Assembly (NCBI GenBank): GCA_025602905.1
Contig: JAHLKI010000018.1
Span: forward strand, 186,001-250,000
Source: Phlyctochytrium arcticum
Lineage: Eukaryota; Chytridiomycota; Chytridiomycetes; Chytridiales; Chytridiaceae
DNA: 64,000 bases
Direction: 5' to 3'
Shown here one piece after another: positions 8,343 to 17,196 of the stretch (position 1 is its first letter; the number at the start of each line of letters is the position of its first letter). A model generated the notes under the pieces. It saw only the letters and a list, made by a program, of their open reading frames with translations. It did not search any database and was not told the DNA's origin. Made by a program: the position numbers and the translations under genes.

Positions 8343-9221
8343 CTAAACATCTCCACCAAAGATGGTCTTGAACACATCTTTGGCCGCCTCCCTCCCCACT
8401 GTGTGCATGGAGTCAGCCAGACTCGCCAGTCTCCATTCTTCAACATGAGGATATTTTGCCTTGAGAAGTACTGCAGTTGCTGCGGGGGTGATAGCCAAGT
8501 TACTTGCGGTGGTCGGGGTGGTGCGGATCAAAGAGCCAGATGGGGCTGATGCGGTAGATGTCGCTGATGGGTTTCCTTGGTTTTGGGCCTCAGGTCCGCC
8601 AATCCAGGGATTGGTTTGGAAGAACTTCTCTGCCTTCCCATACTTCTTTCTCTCTACGAAGCTTTTGGTGAAATTGACAGCATCCTGGGCGAAGTCCCAG
8701 TGGAACACGGCGCGTGTCTTCTCTCCTTTTGTCCTTGATTCGACTCTGGCAATGGGTAGGTTGTGTGCAGATGCTATCAGCCTGGCGGCGGCATTCATAA
8801 AAATGGGGCCAGCTTTTGACAAATCCAGGCCAGTGACGCGATGCTGAATGGAACCTTGAATATCAGACGCAAGGTGGTCAAGATCGAGAATCGTTGTTCT
8901 GGACCGAGGGCAGGAACAGGATACGCGTTCGGTGTAGAGGTTTGGGTTTTGGCCGATATGTTGAATCAGATTCTTCCAGAAGTCGTCAGTTTGGGGGGGG
9001 AGAGTCGCTGCAGCTGATAGAGTGCTGACAAAGTCATACGCCTGAAATCTCGCAGTTTTTGAAGTGCAGGACATGTCGAGCTCTCGAACTGGAAGATGCG
9101 TAAGATTTTTGCGTGGGAAGGTCTGAGGGTATGAGTGATAGTGTGCTGTGCCTCCCTTGTTACTATAGCATCCACATTCCCCCTGCTTGCCTCGCGTCGC
9201 GCTGCTGCAGACACGGGCCAT
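8343..9221 (-). CDS. Hypothetical protein in a GC-rich island, up to 292 aa
   Basis: This minus-strand ORF is clearly GC-richer than the viral genes on both sides. The first 45 residues look like read-through of another frame; the well-behaved part starts near the internal MSCTSKTARF and runs to the end (WKNLIQHIGQNPNLY, a helical VNFTKSFVERKKYGKAEKFF, a Ser/Thr/Ala/Pro-rich linker, then a C-terminal helix WRLASLADSMHTVGREAAKD). Upstream exons may exist, because open frames continue to 9501 in another frame. I do not recognise the family. Composition suggests host or transposon origin within the viral segment. Confidence 0.4.
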   Translation of the reverse strand: MARVCSSATRGKQGECGCYSNKGGTAHYHSYPQTFPRKNLTHLPVRELDMSCTSKTARFQAYDFVSTLSAAATLPPQTDDFWKNLIQHIGQNPNLYTERVSCSCPRSRTTILDLDHLASDIQGSIQHRVTGLDLSKAGPIFMNAAARLIASAHNLPIARVESRTKGEKTRAVFHWDFAQDAVNFTKSFVERKKYGKAEKFFQTNPWIGGPEAQNQGNPSATSTASAPSGSLIRTTPTTASNLAITPAATAVLLKAKYPHVEEWRLASLADSMHTVGREAAKDVFKTIFGGDV

Positions 9222-10127
9222 ACAATCTTGCCCCGGATTCGCGGGATTCTTGCTCTGACTCTTGTTTTCCGGAGCTGGACAGCTTGGCGCGCAACACAGA
9301 CTGCGAAAAAGGTGGGTGTGCGTTGGCTAGCTTAGGTCTGTTTCTTGCCTGCGGTTCTGCTGGGGCTGTTGCCCGCTGCTTCATCTTTGGTTCCTGTGGC
9401 ATCTCACGGGGCACGTAAAAGTGCTCGCTGCGGCCTACGGCGCTTGGAAGCTGATAGTGACGGTATCTCCGGGCACCGCAGGAACTGTCCCGCGATCTCA
9501 TTCAAAGATGTGGACGTATGAGTGGGATGTGTACTTTATCTAGGAACGGACGCCGGGTATCTATCGAGGGGCTTCGTTGAAGGACCTGCTGGGGCCTGGT
9601 GTCTTTTCGGGAAGTGCCTGGCCCACCGACGCTGAATGAGGGAGCAGGATGGGTATTCGCATCTCTCGTCCTGCTGGAGCAGCTGCTTGCTGGTTCGCCG
9701 ATGAAACTGGATGGTTGCTGTGTTTACGGGGACGAGAGGTGCTTAGAGTTGGAGTGAGTTGGGGTCGCTTGGTCGTACCTTCTTCTGAGCGCACAGCGGT
9801 ATCTATCGGGGCACGTTATGCCTGCTGGGGCTTCTGGACGTCGGGAGGCAATACTTTGCGGCGTGGCCGATGAACATTTGACTTTGACTGAACACATTCC
9901 GCCTGCTCGCTGATTGCTAACTCCCTCAAAGCTTCTTTTTTTTCACTTCTTTTCGCCGTCTTCTATCTTCCGATCGACCGACAACCGAGACCATCAATCG
10001 GCCAAGTACCATCGAATCTGAGAAACCATGGATGTCAAATTTGTCGTTGATTCGCTATTGCCTGTTAACGCAATTGTGTTAAGAGACAGAGCTTTTATTT
10101 CATTTGATTTCTTATAAGTAAATAGTG
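9222..10127. other. GC-rich stretch and leader before the fibre gene
   Basis: This stretch holds several short open frames on both strands (for example minus 9163-9501 and 9561-9794), none recognisable. Pyrimidine-rich sequence at about 9925-9980 resembles a fungal promoter and leads to an ATG in good context at 10028. That ATG opens a 29-codon frame ending at 10117, just before the fibre ATG at 10128, and could be an upstream ORF. Composition returns to AT-rich near 10030. Confidence 0.4.
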
Positions 10128-13100
10128 ATGTCAGGTATTAACTCGCGCAATGCCTCGGGTATTCGCACCCTTGACAATACAAATATTCAAAACAGCTTCA
10201 TAAGCGGCGAATTGAAAGGAGACGAATATTCCAGTATCGATGTCGCCACTGTTAAGAATAAACATGGAATACTTAAAATAAACTCTTTATCCTCAGAAGC
10301 GCCAATTGAAACCACTCTGACACAGGGTAACGCACACGTCTCTCTTGCTTACGATGATAGTCGTCTCGTTCTAGATTCCGAAGGAAATCTTTCAACCATT
10401 GAGGCAGACGTTCGTCTACCTCTTCAGTATTCAAGCGACGACCATCAGGTGTCTCTTCAGTATGACAATGATTCATTATTTATTAACGATGAAAATCAAT
10501 TAGCAGCCAAGAAACAGGATCCACCTGAATTGAACAGTCCGCTCTTCTACAATGACGACGATGAAATTGAATTAAGGTATGCATCTCATATGGAAGACGC
10601 AGAATCTATACTTGACGGTGATTTGAATCTATTTGCAAAAGGGTTGAGTCTCAAAATCTCTGATCCGTTCTATTACAATGTTCTAAATAGTCACAAATTG
10701 TCACTCAAGATTGATGATGATACCATGGATATAGACGGTGGAAAGTTGAAGGCTCTTATTCCCGACAAGTTGGTATTCGAATACCCATTAGATGAAATCG
10801 ACGGTCAAGTCTCCTTACGAATTGATGAAGATACACTTGAAGTAGATTATAACAAATTAAAAGCAAAAACACAGGATGTTTCCAAGAGTCTCAAGGGAGC
10901 CGGCGCCATATCAGTATATCGAGATATTACCGAATCCATTGACGGATCACTTGTCAAACTCGAGGTGGACCATGAAAATTTTCAGCAGACGGGTAACAAG
11001 CTGGCGTTTAGAAGTCAGGGATTAGGGCAGATTCCTTATGACAACGGGATTGCAGGTTTGAATAGAACTAGTGACTTTACGTATTCAGAGACACTGAATG
11101 AACTTAGTGTGGGACATGTGAATCTATCACCAAATAGCAATCCAAGTGACTATGAGGCAACAACTGCCGAATACGTGAAGGGTGTGTACCAGGGGAGTGG
11201 AGCAGTTGTGATTCGAGACCAAATAGTTGAATTGAATACTGATGCGAGTTTAGCGGTTGACACGAATATGAATCTTTCAGTAAACCCAAGTCCCTTGGTA
11301 GACAACTCGTCTATACGAGTCGATTCTCAAGGTAAGATTTCATCCGGGCTCTCTTTCAGCAATGGTCTTTATCAGAATTCCTCACATGAGGTCAGTCTGG
11401 ATCTTACAGTATCAGGTGGGCTTCAAATGGATAGCACCAAGACTCACATTGAAGAAAATTTGTCAGCGTCTAATGGAGTCAAGCGTATAGGAAATACGTT
11501 CCAAGGCGACTACCAAGCAGGAAATAATATTCAGATCACTGGCAACACCATCTCCTGTTCCTATGAATACGAGGCACCTGATGAATCACCATATGTTGGT
11601 GGTAATGGGATTACGGTAGCGGGAAAGACAATCTCTAATTCATTTTCCTTGACGGCAGGTAGTGGCGTGATATTGGTTGGTTCCCCTGGCATCGGTTATA
11701 CAATTTCAACCATAGACACTTTCAAAACAGAAAGAACAGCTGAAGATCCCATTCAAGAGCAAACAGGAGAAGGTGCGAATCAAGTCCTGAAATCGGGAGG
11801 AGGCGAGGTCGTTTCAGTCAGTGGAGGTTTGAGCGGTATTGTAGGGCCATTAAATGGTTTATTTGGCGCGGGTGGTAGTGTAATAGGGTCAGCTAGTTCG
11901 GCTATTTCTGCCATAGGCTCTGGAATGCTAGGCGGTGCCCTTACCGGCCTTGGTGCCGGATTCATCACTATTCTAGGGAGAGAAAGGAAACGCGAGGAGG
12001 ATGTGAATGGAAATCCCATATTGGATTCAAACGGCAATATTCAAATGAAGCCAGGTAGTAATGTCATAACCGTGACTCTACCTGATTCAAACGGCTGCGA
12101 TGTCACAAGGTTGCTCTTCGATACGCCGCCTCAATGTGGATGGTTAGGTATTGCTACTGAATACCCACAACAAGCGGTGAATTTAGACATGTTGCGCCAG
12201 TATGACTCCCAAATAATTCAGCCTAGTACCGTGAGCCTCGTGAGTCAATTGATTGATCCAATTATACAAAATCTAGAAATTGTAAATTCCGTAATTGAAG
12301 GTGTTGAAACCGATATTGCAACCAATTATCAACCAAAGATCACTAGTACCAACAAAATTCCATATTCGAATATTTCAACACCGCCTGATTTGTCTGTTTT
12401 TCTAAATCGGAATATAGACTTGGGAAACATCAACTCTTCAATCGCCACAAAACAGAATATAATATCAGCATCGAATCGTCTCGATTACGGTTTTTTGTCG
12501 AATATTCCGAATCTCGCGTTGAAACAGGATCTCATTACAAGTTCTGCAAAATTACCATATAGTCTTGTGAGTGGTACACCAGATTTGACACCTTATGCCT
12601 TGAATACATCATTAACAAGCGGACTTGCATTGAAACAAAATGTAATAGATTCAAATAACAAACTACCATATGCCAACGTATCTGGCGCACCTGATTTGAG
12701 TGTATATGCTTTGAATATATCATTAACAAGCGGACTTGCTTCAAAAGTGTCGCAATCTGTTTATGATACGCGACAAATTGCCATTGATGCTTCAATTGCA
12801 ACAAAGGTTTCCCAGAGCATTTACGATACACGACAAACTGCTATTGATTCAGCCATTACTTTGAAGCAAAATCTCATCAAAGATGCAATTTCCCTAATTG
12901 GTGTTGATAATACTACAACTACTATTCTTACGGATAATTTCACAAGCACTCCGACAGGTACGTTGTCCGGGAATGCAACTTATGACACTACAAACAAATA
13001 TGTAATTCTTCAACAAAACAACCAAACGTATTCCAATGGGAACATTGCCTATACAATCCCGAATCTAGGAAGATACTGGACGGTTCAATGTGATCTGCTA

Positions 13101-15155
13101 TATTCTTCCTTTCGGCAAGATGAGGGTATTACAATAAACTGTGGTGGTTATGCAGCATCGTTTTCCGGATATTTTAACTACACTCGCTTGCATACTCCAG
13201 ACGGAACATACAAAGAAGTCGCTGCATCATTGCCTCGAGACGTTTTTGCAACGGTAAGGATGAAGGTCGTTTACGATACCGCATTTCTCTATGTCAATAA
13301 TATTCTGGTAACGAGTTGGACAAATGCTTCGAGCAATGTCCCTCTATCCACGAATATAACACTTGTGATTTATGGTCAGAGCGGAGGATTTGGAGCAGCG
13401 AAATATTTAGACAATTTGTCTCTTGTTCAAGACAGTAATGCCACAGAAAGTATTAAGTTTGCTCCATTGAATGGGAAAGTTACGAGTCAAATTTCTACAA
13501 TAGATGATGGAACTTATGGCTCGTCAATGGTTATTTCTGCTTCAACAGGGTCGAGCGGAACATTACAAGAATTGATGCGATTGGGAACAAGTGCTGTAAC
13601 GGTCAGCAAAAAACTTTATGCCACTGATGATATATTTACAAAGACTTTAAAGGTTGCAACAGAATCTTTCGTAAATACATCAATCAGTGCAATCCCCCTC
13701 TCAAATTACACATTGACATCGACCTACAATACGAGACAAACTGCGATAGACAACCGCTTTACACCCATTGAGACACGCATAGGTCAGTTGAAAGCATTAT
13801 CAAATCTTGACACAATCGACTTGTCGACTTCACTAGTCACCGGTATTCTCCCAATTAGTAAAATTGATACAAGTACACTTCAACCTTTGATCACCTCGGG
13901 AAATGCAGCATCATTCAAGACAACTTTGGGATTATCGAGTACGGCATCTAGCGGTAATATTGATTGGGGGAATGTCACAGGTAAGCCAGTATTCGGTTCG
14001 TTGTCCTTGAAGAATTCTATCGACCTTTCAACAACCGAGGTAACCGGTATTCTCCCAATTACTAAAATTGATACAAGTACACTTCAACCTTTAATAGCAG
14101 ATTATAACGCTGATGATATAAAATTTACTTTAGATATTCAATGGAGCACATTACCTGGTAAACCTGTATTTGGCACATTGGCGAACAAGTCAATGATAGA
14201 CCTTGCCTCAAGTGATGTCAGTGGTATTCTACCCTTTGCAAAACTAGATACTACCATGCTCACTACGAGTTCATATCTCTATGTCAAGGGACATTCCAGT
14301 CCTTTCACAACTTCTATAACTACACCTGGTCTCTTCATGGTGTATGACACATCACAAGGTTTCGGTGTTATCCAATCAACCATTAAGAGTAACGGTACTT
14401 TTCTTCCATTAAGGATTGAAGCATCAATTGTCAATATACCGACCACAACAGATGCAACTGCAATCAATACTGGGGCATTCCAAATTGCAGGTGGTGCTAG
14501 TATTGCCAAAAAACTGTATGTCGGTACTGAATCGACGGTAGGAACGAATATCAATCTTTCTTCATCAGCTAGTAGTTCCTTGTATTGGGGTGCTTCAACT
14601 GCTCTAATCGGGAGAGCAGCAACGAATACACATTTTTGTTCCAATTCACTTGCGGGTGATATAGTATTACGCTCTAATGGTTCTGGAACATCAACAGGCA
14701 ATATTCGGTTTGCTACTGGCGGTCTCGCATCGTCGCTCGATATTCTTCAAAATGGAAATGTAAATGTTGCGAATAGTCTCACTGTGGGAAATTCACTTAC
14801 TGTAAATGGGGTCAATCTGAAATTGCCTGTTGCAACTACAGTATTCAGTGATAGCTCATATTCATCTGATCTTGTTAACTTTACTACTACAAGAGGGACC
14901 CAGGTTTGGACTGGGTGTATATCACCCTTTGCAACGACAACACAACAGAACATCACATTTGCCATCAAAATCGATAACATATTGGTAAAATCATTCGTGT
15001 TCTTTTTCAACCTAGCCGATGTTCATATACCAATCCCTTTCCAATTTATTTCTCGAAATTTAACACCCGGGAACCATACATTTCAACTCTATGCTGCCGG
15101 TAACGTTTCCATGGATGTCAATTCGCGAATTGATGTTCAATTTCTAGAATTTTAG
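10128..15155 (+). CDS. Large trimeric-type fibre/attachment protein
   Basis: This intronless protein of 1675 residues is built of repeats. Residues about 60-280 show four or five beta-repeats of 25-35 residues with alternating hydrophobics (VSLQYDNDSLFIN, LSLKIDDDTMDID, VSLRIDEDTLEVD), like the shaft of adenovirus-type fibres. A Gly/Ala/Ser-rich hydrophobic stretch lies at about 559-612. Tandem units around KLPY..VSG.PDL..YALN.SLTSG occupy about 806-871. A beta-sandwich resembling a concanavalin/laminin-G fold spans about 936-1101. VTGILPI.KIDTSTLQPLI-type tail-fibre repeats follow (about 1237-1378), then a probable C-terminal receptor-binding or trimerisation domain from about 1568. The likely role is attachment to the host surface. 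Cell target unknown. The first ATG is preferred over the GTG one codon upstream. Confidence 0.75.
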   Translation: MSGINSRNASGIRTLDNTNIQNSFISGELKGDEYSSIDVATVKNKHGILKINSLSSEAPIETTLTQGNAHVSLAYDDSRLVLDSEGNLSTIEADVRLPLQYSSDDHQVSLQYDNDSLFINDENQLAAKKQDPPELNSPLFYNDDDEIELRYASHMEDAESILDGDLNLFAKGLSLKISDPFYYNVLNSHKLSLKIDDDTMDIDGGKLKALIPDKLVFEYPLDEIDGQVSLRIDEDTLEVDYNKLKAKTQDVSKSLKGAGAISVYRDITESIDGSLVKLEVDHENFQQTGNKLAFRSQGLGQIPYDNGIAGLNRTSDFTYSETLNELSVGHVNLSPNSNPSDYEATTAEYVKGVYQGSGAVVIRDQIVELNTDASLAVDTNMNLSVNPSPLVDNSSIRVDSQGKISSGLSFSNGLYQNSSHEVSLDLTVSGGLQMDSTKTHIEENLSASNGVKRIGNTFQGDYQAGNNIQITGNTISCSYEYEAPDESPYVGGNGITVAGKTISNSFSLTAGSGVILVGSPGIGYTISTIDTFKTERTAEDPIQEQTGEGANQVLKSGGGEVVSVSGGLSGIVGPLNGLFGAGGSVIGSASSAISAIGSGMLGGALTGLGAGFITILGRERKREEDVNGNPILDSNGNIQMKPGSNVITVTLPDSNGCDVTRLLFDTPPQCGWLGIATEYPQQAVNLDMLRQYDSQIIQPSTVSLVSQLIDPIIQNLEIVNSVIEGVETDIATNYQPKITSTNKIPYSNISTPPDLSVFLNRNIDLGNINSSIATKQNIISASNRLDYGFLSNIPNLALKQDLITSSAKLPYSLVSGTPDLTPYALNTSLTSGLALKQNVIDSNNKLPYANVSGAPDLSVYALNISLTSGLASKVSQSVYDTRQIAIDASIATKVSQSIYDTRQTAIDSAITLKQNLIKDAISLIGVDNTTTTILTDNFTSTPTGTLSGNATYDTTNKYVILQQNNQTYSNGNIAYTIPNLGRYWTVQCDLLYSSFRQDEGITINCGGYAASFSGYFNYTRLHTPDGTYKEVAASLPRDVFATVRMKVVYDTAFLYVNNILVTSWTNASSNVPLSTNITLVIYGQSGGFGAAKYLDNLSLVQDSNATESIKFAPLNGKVTSQISTIDDGTYGSSMVISASTGSSGTLQELMRLGTSAVTVSKKLYATDDIFTKTLKVATESFVNTSISAIPLSNYTLTSTYNTRQTAIDNRFTPIETRIGQLKALSNLDTIDLSTSLVTGILPISKIDTSTLQPLITSGNAASFKTTLGLSSTASSGNIDWGNVTGKPVFGSLSLKNSIDLSTTEVTGILPITKIDTSTLQPLIADYNADDIKFTLDIQWSTLPGKPVFGTLANKSMIDLASSDVSGILPFAKLDTTMLTTSSYLYVKGHSSPFTTSITTPGLFMVYDTSQGFGVIQSTIKSNGTFLPLRIEASIVNIPTTTDATAINTGAFQIAGGASIAKKLYVGTESTVGTNINLSSSASSSLYWGASTALIGRAATNTHFCSNSLAGDIVLRSNGSGTSTGNIRFATGGLASSLDILQNGNVNVANSLTVGNSLTVNGVNLKLPVATTVFSDSSYSSDLVNFTTTRGTQVWTGCISPFATTTQQNITFAIKIDNILVKSFVFFFNLADVHIPIPFQFISRNLTPGNHTFQLYAAGNVSMDVNSRIDVQFLEF

Positions 15156-15481
15156 AATATCAATTCGAGCAACTCAATTGAATTGTCTTTGTCGCAACCC
15201 AACGCAACACATTTTTCACAAATATTCAAGTATCCTGATTCCAGGAATTCACGTCTAAGCTGCTTATTCTTACGGGGGGTCAGTACGCTTGATATTGAAA
15301 TAATCTTTTCGAATAAATTTCGATTAAGTACATTAATTGGCACGAATATGAAAAAATGTTCGCCTTTGCCTTTCAAGTTGTATATAATCCTAGACAACTG
15401 ATCTTCATTAAAAATGACCATTCGACAAACAAGAATCTCCACGCCGGATTCTGAAACGATTCTAAATTTATTTTTTCTCAT
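15152..15481 (-). CDS. Hypothetical viral-region protein, 109 aa
   Basis: This ORF is convergent with the fibre gene and overlaps its stop codon by 4 bp. The protein has a basic start (MRKNKFRIVSESGVEILVCR), a beta/alpha pattern, and a CEKCVALGC cysteine cluster near the C-terminus. It lies downstream of the receiver gene on the same strand with a 45-bp gap, so the two may share a transcript. No family is recognised. Confidence 0.5.
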   Translation of the reverse strand: MRKNKFRIVSESGVEILVCRMVIFNEDQLSRIIYNLKGKGEHFFIFVPINVLNRNLFEKIISISSVLTPRKNKQLRREFLESGYLNICEKCVALGCDKDNSIELLELIF

Positions 15482-15526
15482 GACCAGAATACCTTAAAGA
15501 AAGAAAAAAGCTTATTTGTTTTGCGT

Positions 15527-15922
15527 CTATGATTCTGGTTTTAGAATATCGATAATATCTTTTTTTGTGATGGGCTTGGTGTAGAACAGGTCCGCTCCGG
15601 CAGCTAATGCTTTGTGCTTCAATGTTGCATCAGAAGAGAATGCTATAATTTTCACTCCTTCAGAGACCATGTTATCCTTTTCTGCCTGGCGAATCCACGC
15701 TATCAGGTTCAGCCCTTCCTGTTTATACGTGAAGGTTGGATCCTGAATATGTTCATTGAGTAACATATCAGTAAAGACATAAGTTATATCATCGTAATTA
15801 TCATTGAATACGTCGAAAAGCATCATGGTAGATGATAGCAAGACTTGTTCTTGAGTAATGCTATTAATCATTTTCTTCATAAGTTTCCTAGTGAAATTAT
15901 TGTCGTCGACTACGATGATCAT
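15527..15922 (-). CDS. Stand-alone response-regulator receiver (CheY-like)
   Basis: The 131-residue protein is a single receiver domain. The acidic pair D6-D7 follows the first strand (MIIVVDD), the likely phospho-acceptor is D52 in YVFTDMLL, the switch Ser is S96 or S97 in IIAFSSDA, and the conserved Lys is K116 in FYTKPI. All residues needed for phosphorylation by a histidine kinase are present. No output domain is attached. Receivers accept phosphate in two-component phosphorelays, which fungi use in stress signalling; a viral copy could act as a phosphate sink or decoy. Its place between the fibre and the 112-aa ORF suggests it belongs to the viral segment rather than the host. Confidence 0.8.
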   Translation of the reverse strand: MIIVVDDNNFTRKLMKKMINSITQEQVLLSSTMMLFDVFNDNYDDITYVFTDMLLNEHIQDPTFTYKQEGLNLIAWIRQAEKDNMVSEGVKIIAFSSDATLKHKALAAGADLFYTKPITKKDIIDILKPES

Positions 15923-16334
15923 TTACATGGCGTGTTTTACTATTAGAGGCGAAAAGAAACGTGGACAGTCATGTACAGAAAAAAATAATATTGGAAAGTA
16001 AAGAATGTTGCAACTGGACACTAATAATATCTCACAGTGTATCTCAAAGAAAAAAGAGTTCTTTGACTTATAACTACATGATTGTTCGAGTCGACGAGTT
16101 GAAAGAATACATAATATTCTGTTCTTGTTCTTCTTCCAGTCAAAGGAGAGGAATAGATTCGAATAGCTAAAGAATCATAAAGAATCAATAAAGAATAGAG
16201 ATGGTATTGTCTGACCAAGAGTGTGAGTCATATGTCCAAGATTTTCCCCGTTGCGTTTTGTTGCGGTGAGGGTCATCTAATCACTTTTCCACATACTTCA
16301 TCATATTCAGCAATTTGAAGAAGTCGTGATTTTT

Positions 16335-16386
16335 CCACAAACGTAAAACACACTTAAACGTTTATTACGTTTGTGGTATTTTTCCT
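16335..16386. repeat. Intergenic inverted repeat, 12-bp stems
   Basis: A perfect 12-bp inverted repeat (ccacaaacgtaa and ttacgtttgtgg) is separated by 28 bp, flanked by T-rich runs on both sides. It lies in the 680-bp gap between the receiver gene and the 112-aa ORF. It could form a hairpin or bind a dimeric protein. Nothing else in the gap before it is recognisable. Confidence 0.6.
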
Positions 16387-16400
16387 ACTTTTTGCTAAAA

Positions 16401-16440
16401 GTGTAGCGACAAGTAGCGACAAGTGGCGACATGTAGCATG
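16401..16440. repeat. Short tandem repeat, about 10-bp unit
   Basis: About four imperfect copies of a 10-bp unit (gtgtagcgac, aagtagcgac, aagtggcgac, atgtagcatg) stand in tandem 15 bp after the inverted repeat. Iterons next to a hairpin are typical of protein-binding or origin sequences, although no function is shown. Confidence 0.55.
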
Positions 16441-16525
16441 GGACCTCGGGGCGAATAAGCGGCAGTGAAGGAGCAAGAGAGTCTTTCCGATCCATAGAAA
16501 GAAAAGGTATCGATACAATCACGAG

Positions 16526-16534
16526 TATATAAAG
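16526..16534 (+). promoter_or_regulatory. TATA box of the 112-aa ORF
   Basis: The sequence tatataaag lies 68 bp before the ATG at 16603. About 17 bp in front of it is atcgatacaa, a motif shared with the intergenic regions at 1240-1275 and 1768-1786. Confidence 0.6.
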
Positions 16535-16602
16535 CGACGGTCCTGCCTCAGATATCCACAGTTAGAATCAAGTTAGCGCCAAATAGCATCAAGTTAGCAT
16601 CA

Positions 16603-16941
16603 ATGGATTACCTGGAGAAGAAGATGGAACGTCTGATAGACTTGGATCAATCGGAAGAGTTTAAGAAAGCGCAGAAGCTGATAAAGGAACATACAGACTT
16701 GTTAGCGACAATCAAGAAGACAATGAAGCTGCGGAATATAACAAGCCATCAAATCAAGCGAGGGACAATTTTGAAGAAGTTAAAGTTCAAGATCTTGACA
16801 TCCCGCCGCGTAGACGTGACGAATATGCCAGAGGAAGTCAGAGAATTGTATCTGACGACGAATGAAGTGTGGGTTCGGAATATCGATATAATAGAGACGG
16901 CGGATGACGTCATCGAGTCAGAAGTGATACAGATAGATTAG
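16603..16941 (+). CDS. Hypothetical viral-region protein, 112 aa
   Basis: The protein begins with a charged helix (MDYLEKKMERLIDLDQSEEF and onward), then a basic middle (KRGTILKKLKFKILTSRR) and an acidic C-terminus. No cysteine or membrane segment is seen. It has a strong TATA box and a leader with repeated tcaagttagc units just before the start. This is the last viral-type gene before the palindromic junction. Family not recognised. Confidence 0.55.
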   Translation: MDYLEKKMERLIDLDQSEEFKKAQKLIKEHTDLLATIKKTMKLRNITSHQIKRGTILKKLKFKILTSRRVDVTNMPEEVRELYLTTNEVWVRNIDIIETADDVIESEVIQID

Positions 16942-17131
16942 TGTGAGATTCAAGGCAAGATGGGCGGTTGCCCTCGGATTTGACTCGATCTTGGATCTGG
17001 TCAGGATCTGGTCAAAGTTCTATTAATAGGATAGATCTGTATTATGTAACCATATAACTATGTATATATACTATTAGCTCGGGCGGCATCTTAAGCGCTT
17101 GACCAGGTCAAATCTATATAGGAACCCAGTC

Positions 17132-17196
17132 ACTGACACGGTGCATAGACCCGAATTCCCTCTAAGAGGGAATTCGGGTCTATGCACCGTGTCAGT
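17132..17196. repeat. Perfect palindrome at the virus/retroelement junction
   Basis: Two perfect 32-bp arms (17132-17163 and 17165-17196) flank a single centre base at 17164. The arms read actgacacggtgcatagacc toward the centre. On the left is viral-type sequence; on the right the retroelement coding frame begins at once, and the gag-protease ORF stops inside the right arm. Such a near-zero-spacer fold-back suggests repair of a hairpin end, template switching, or an assembly artefact at a junction. Confidence 0.9.

Noticed and set aside
8137..8346. 69-codon plus-strand open frame in the viral segment
   Set aside because: It has no promoter, motif or neighbour support and spans the compositional boundary.
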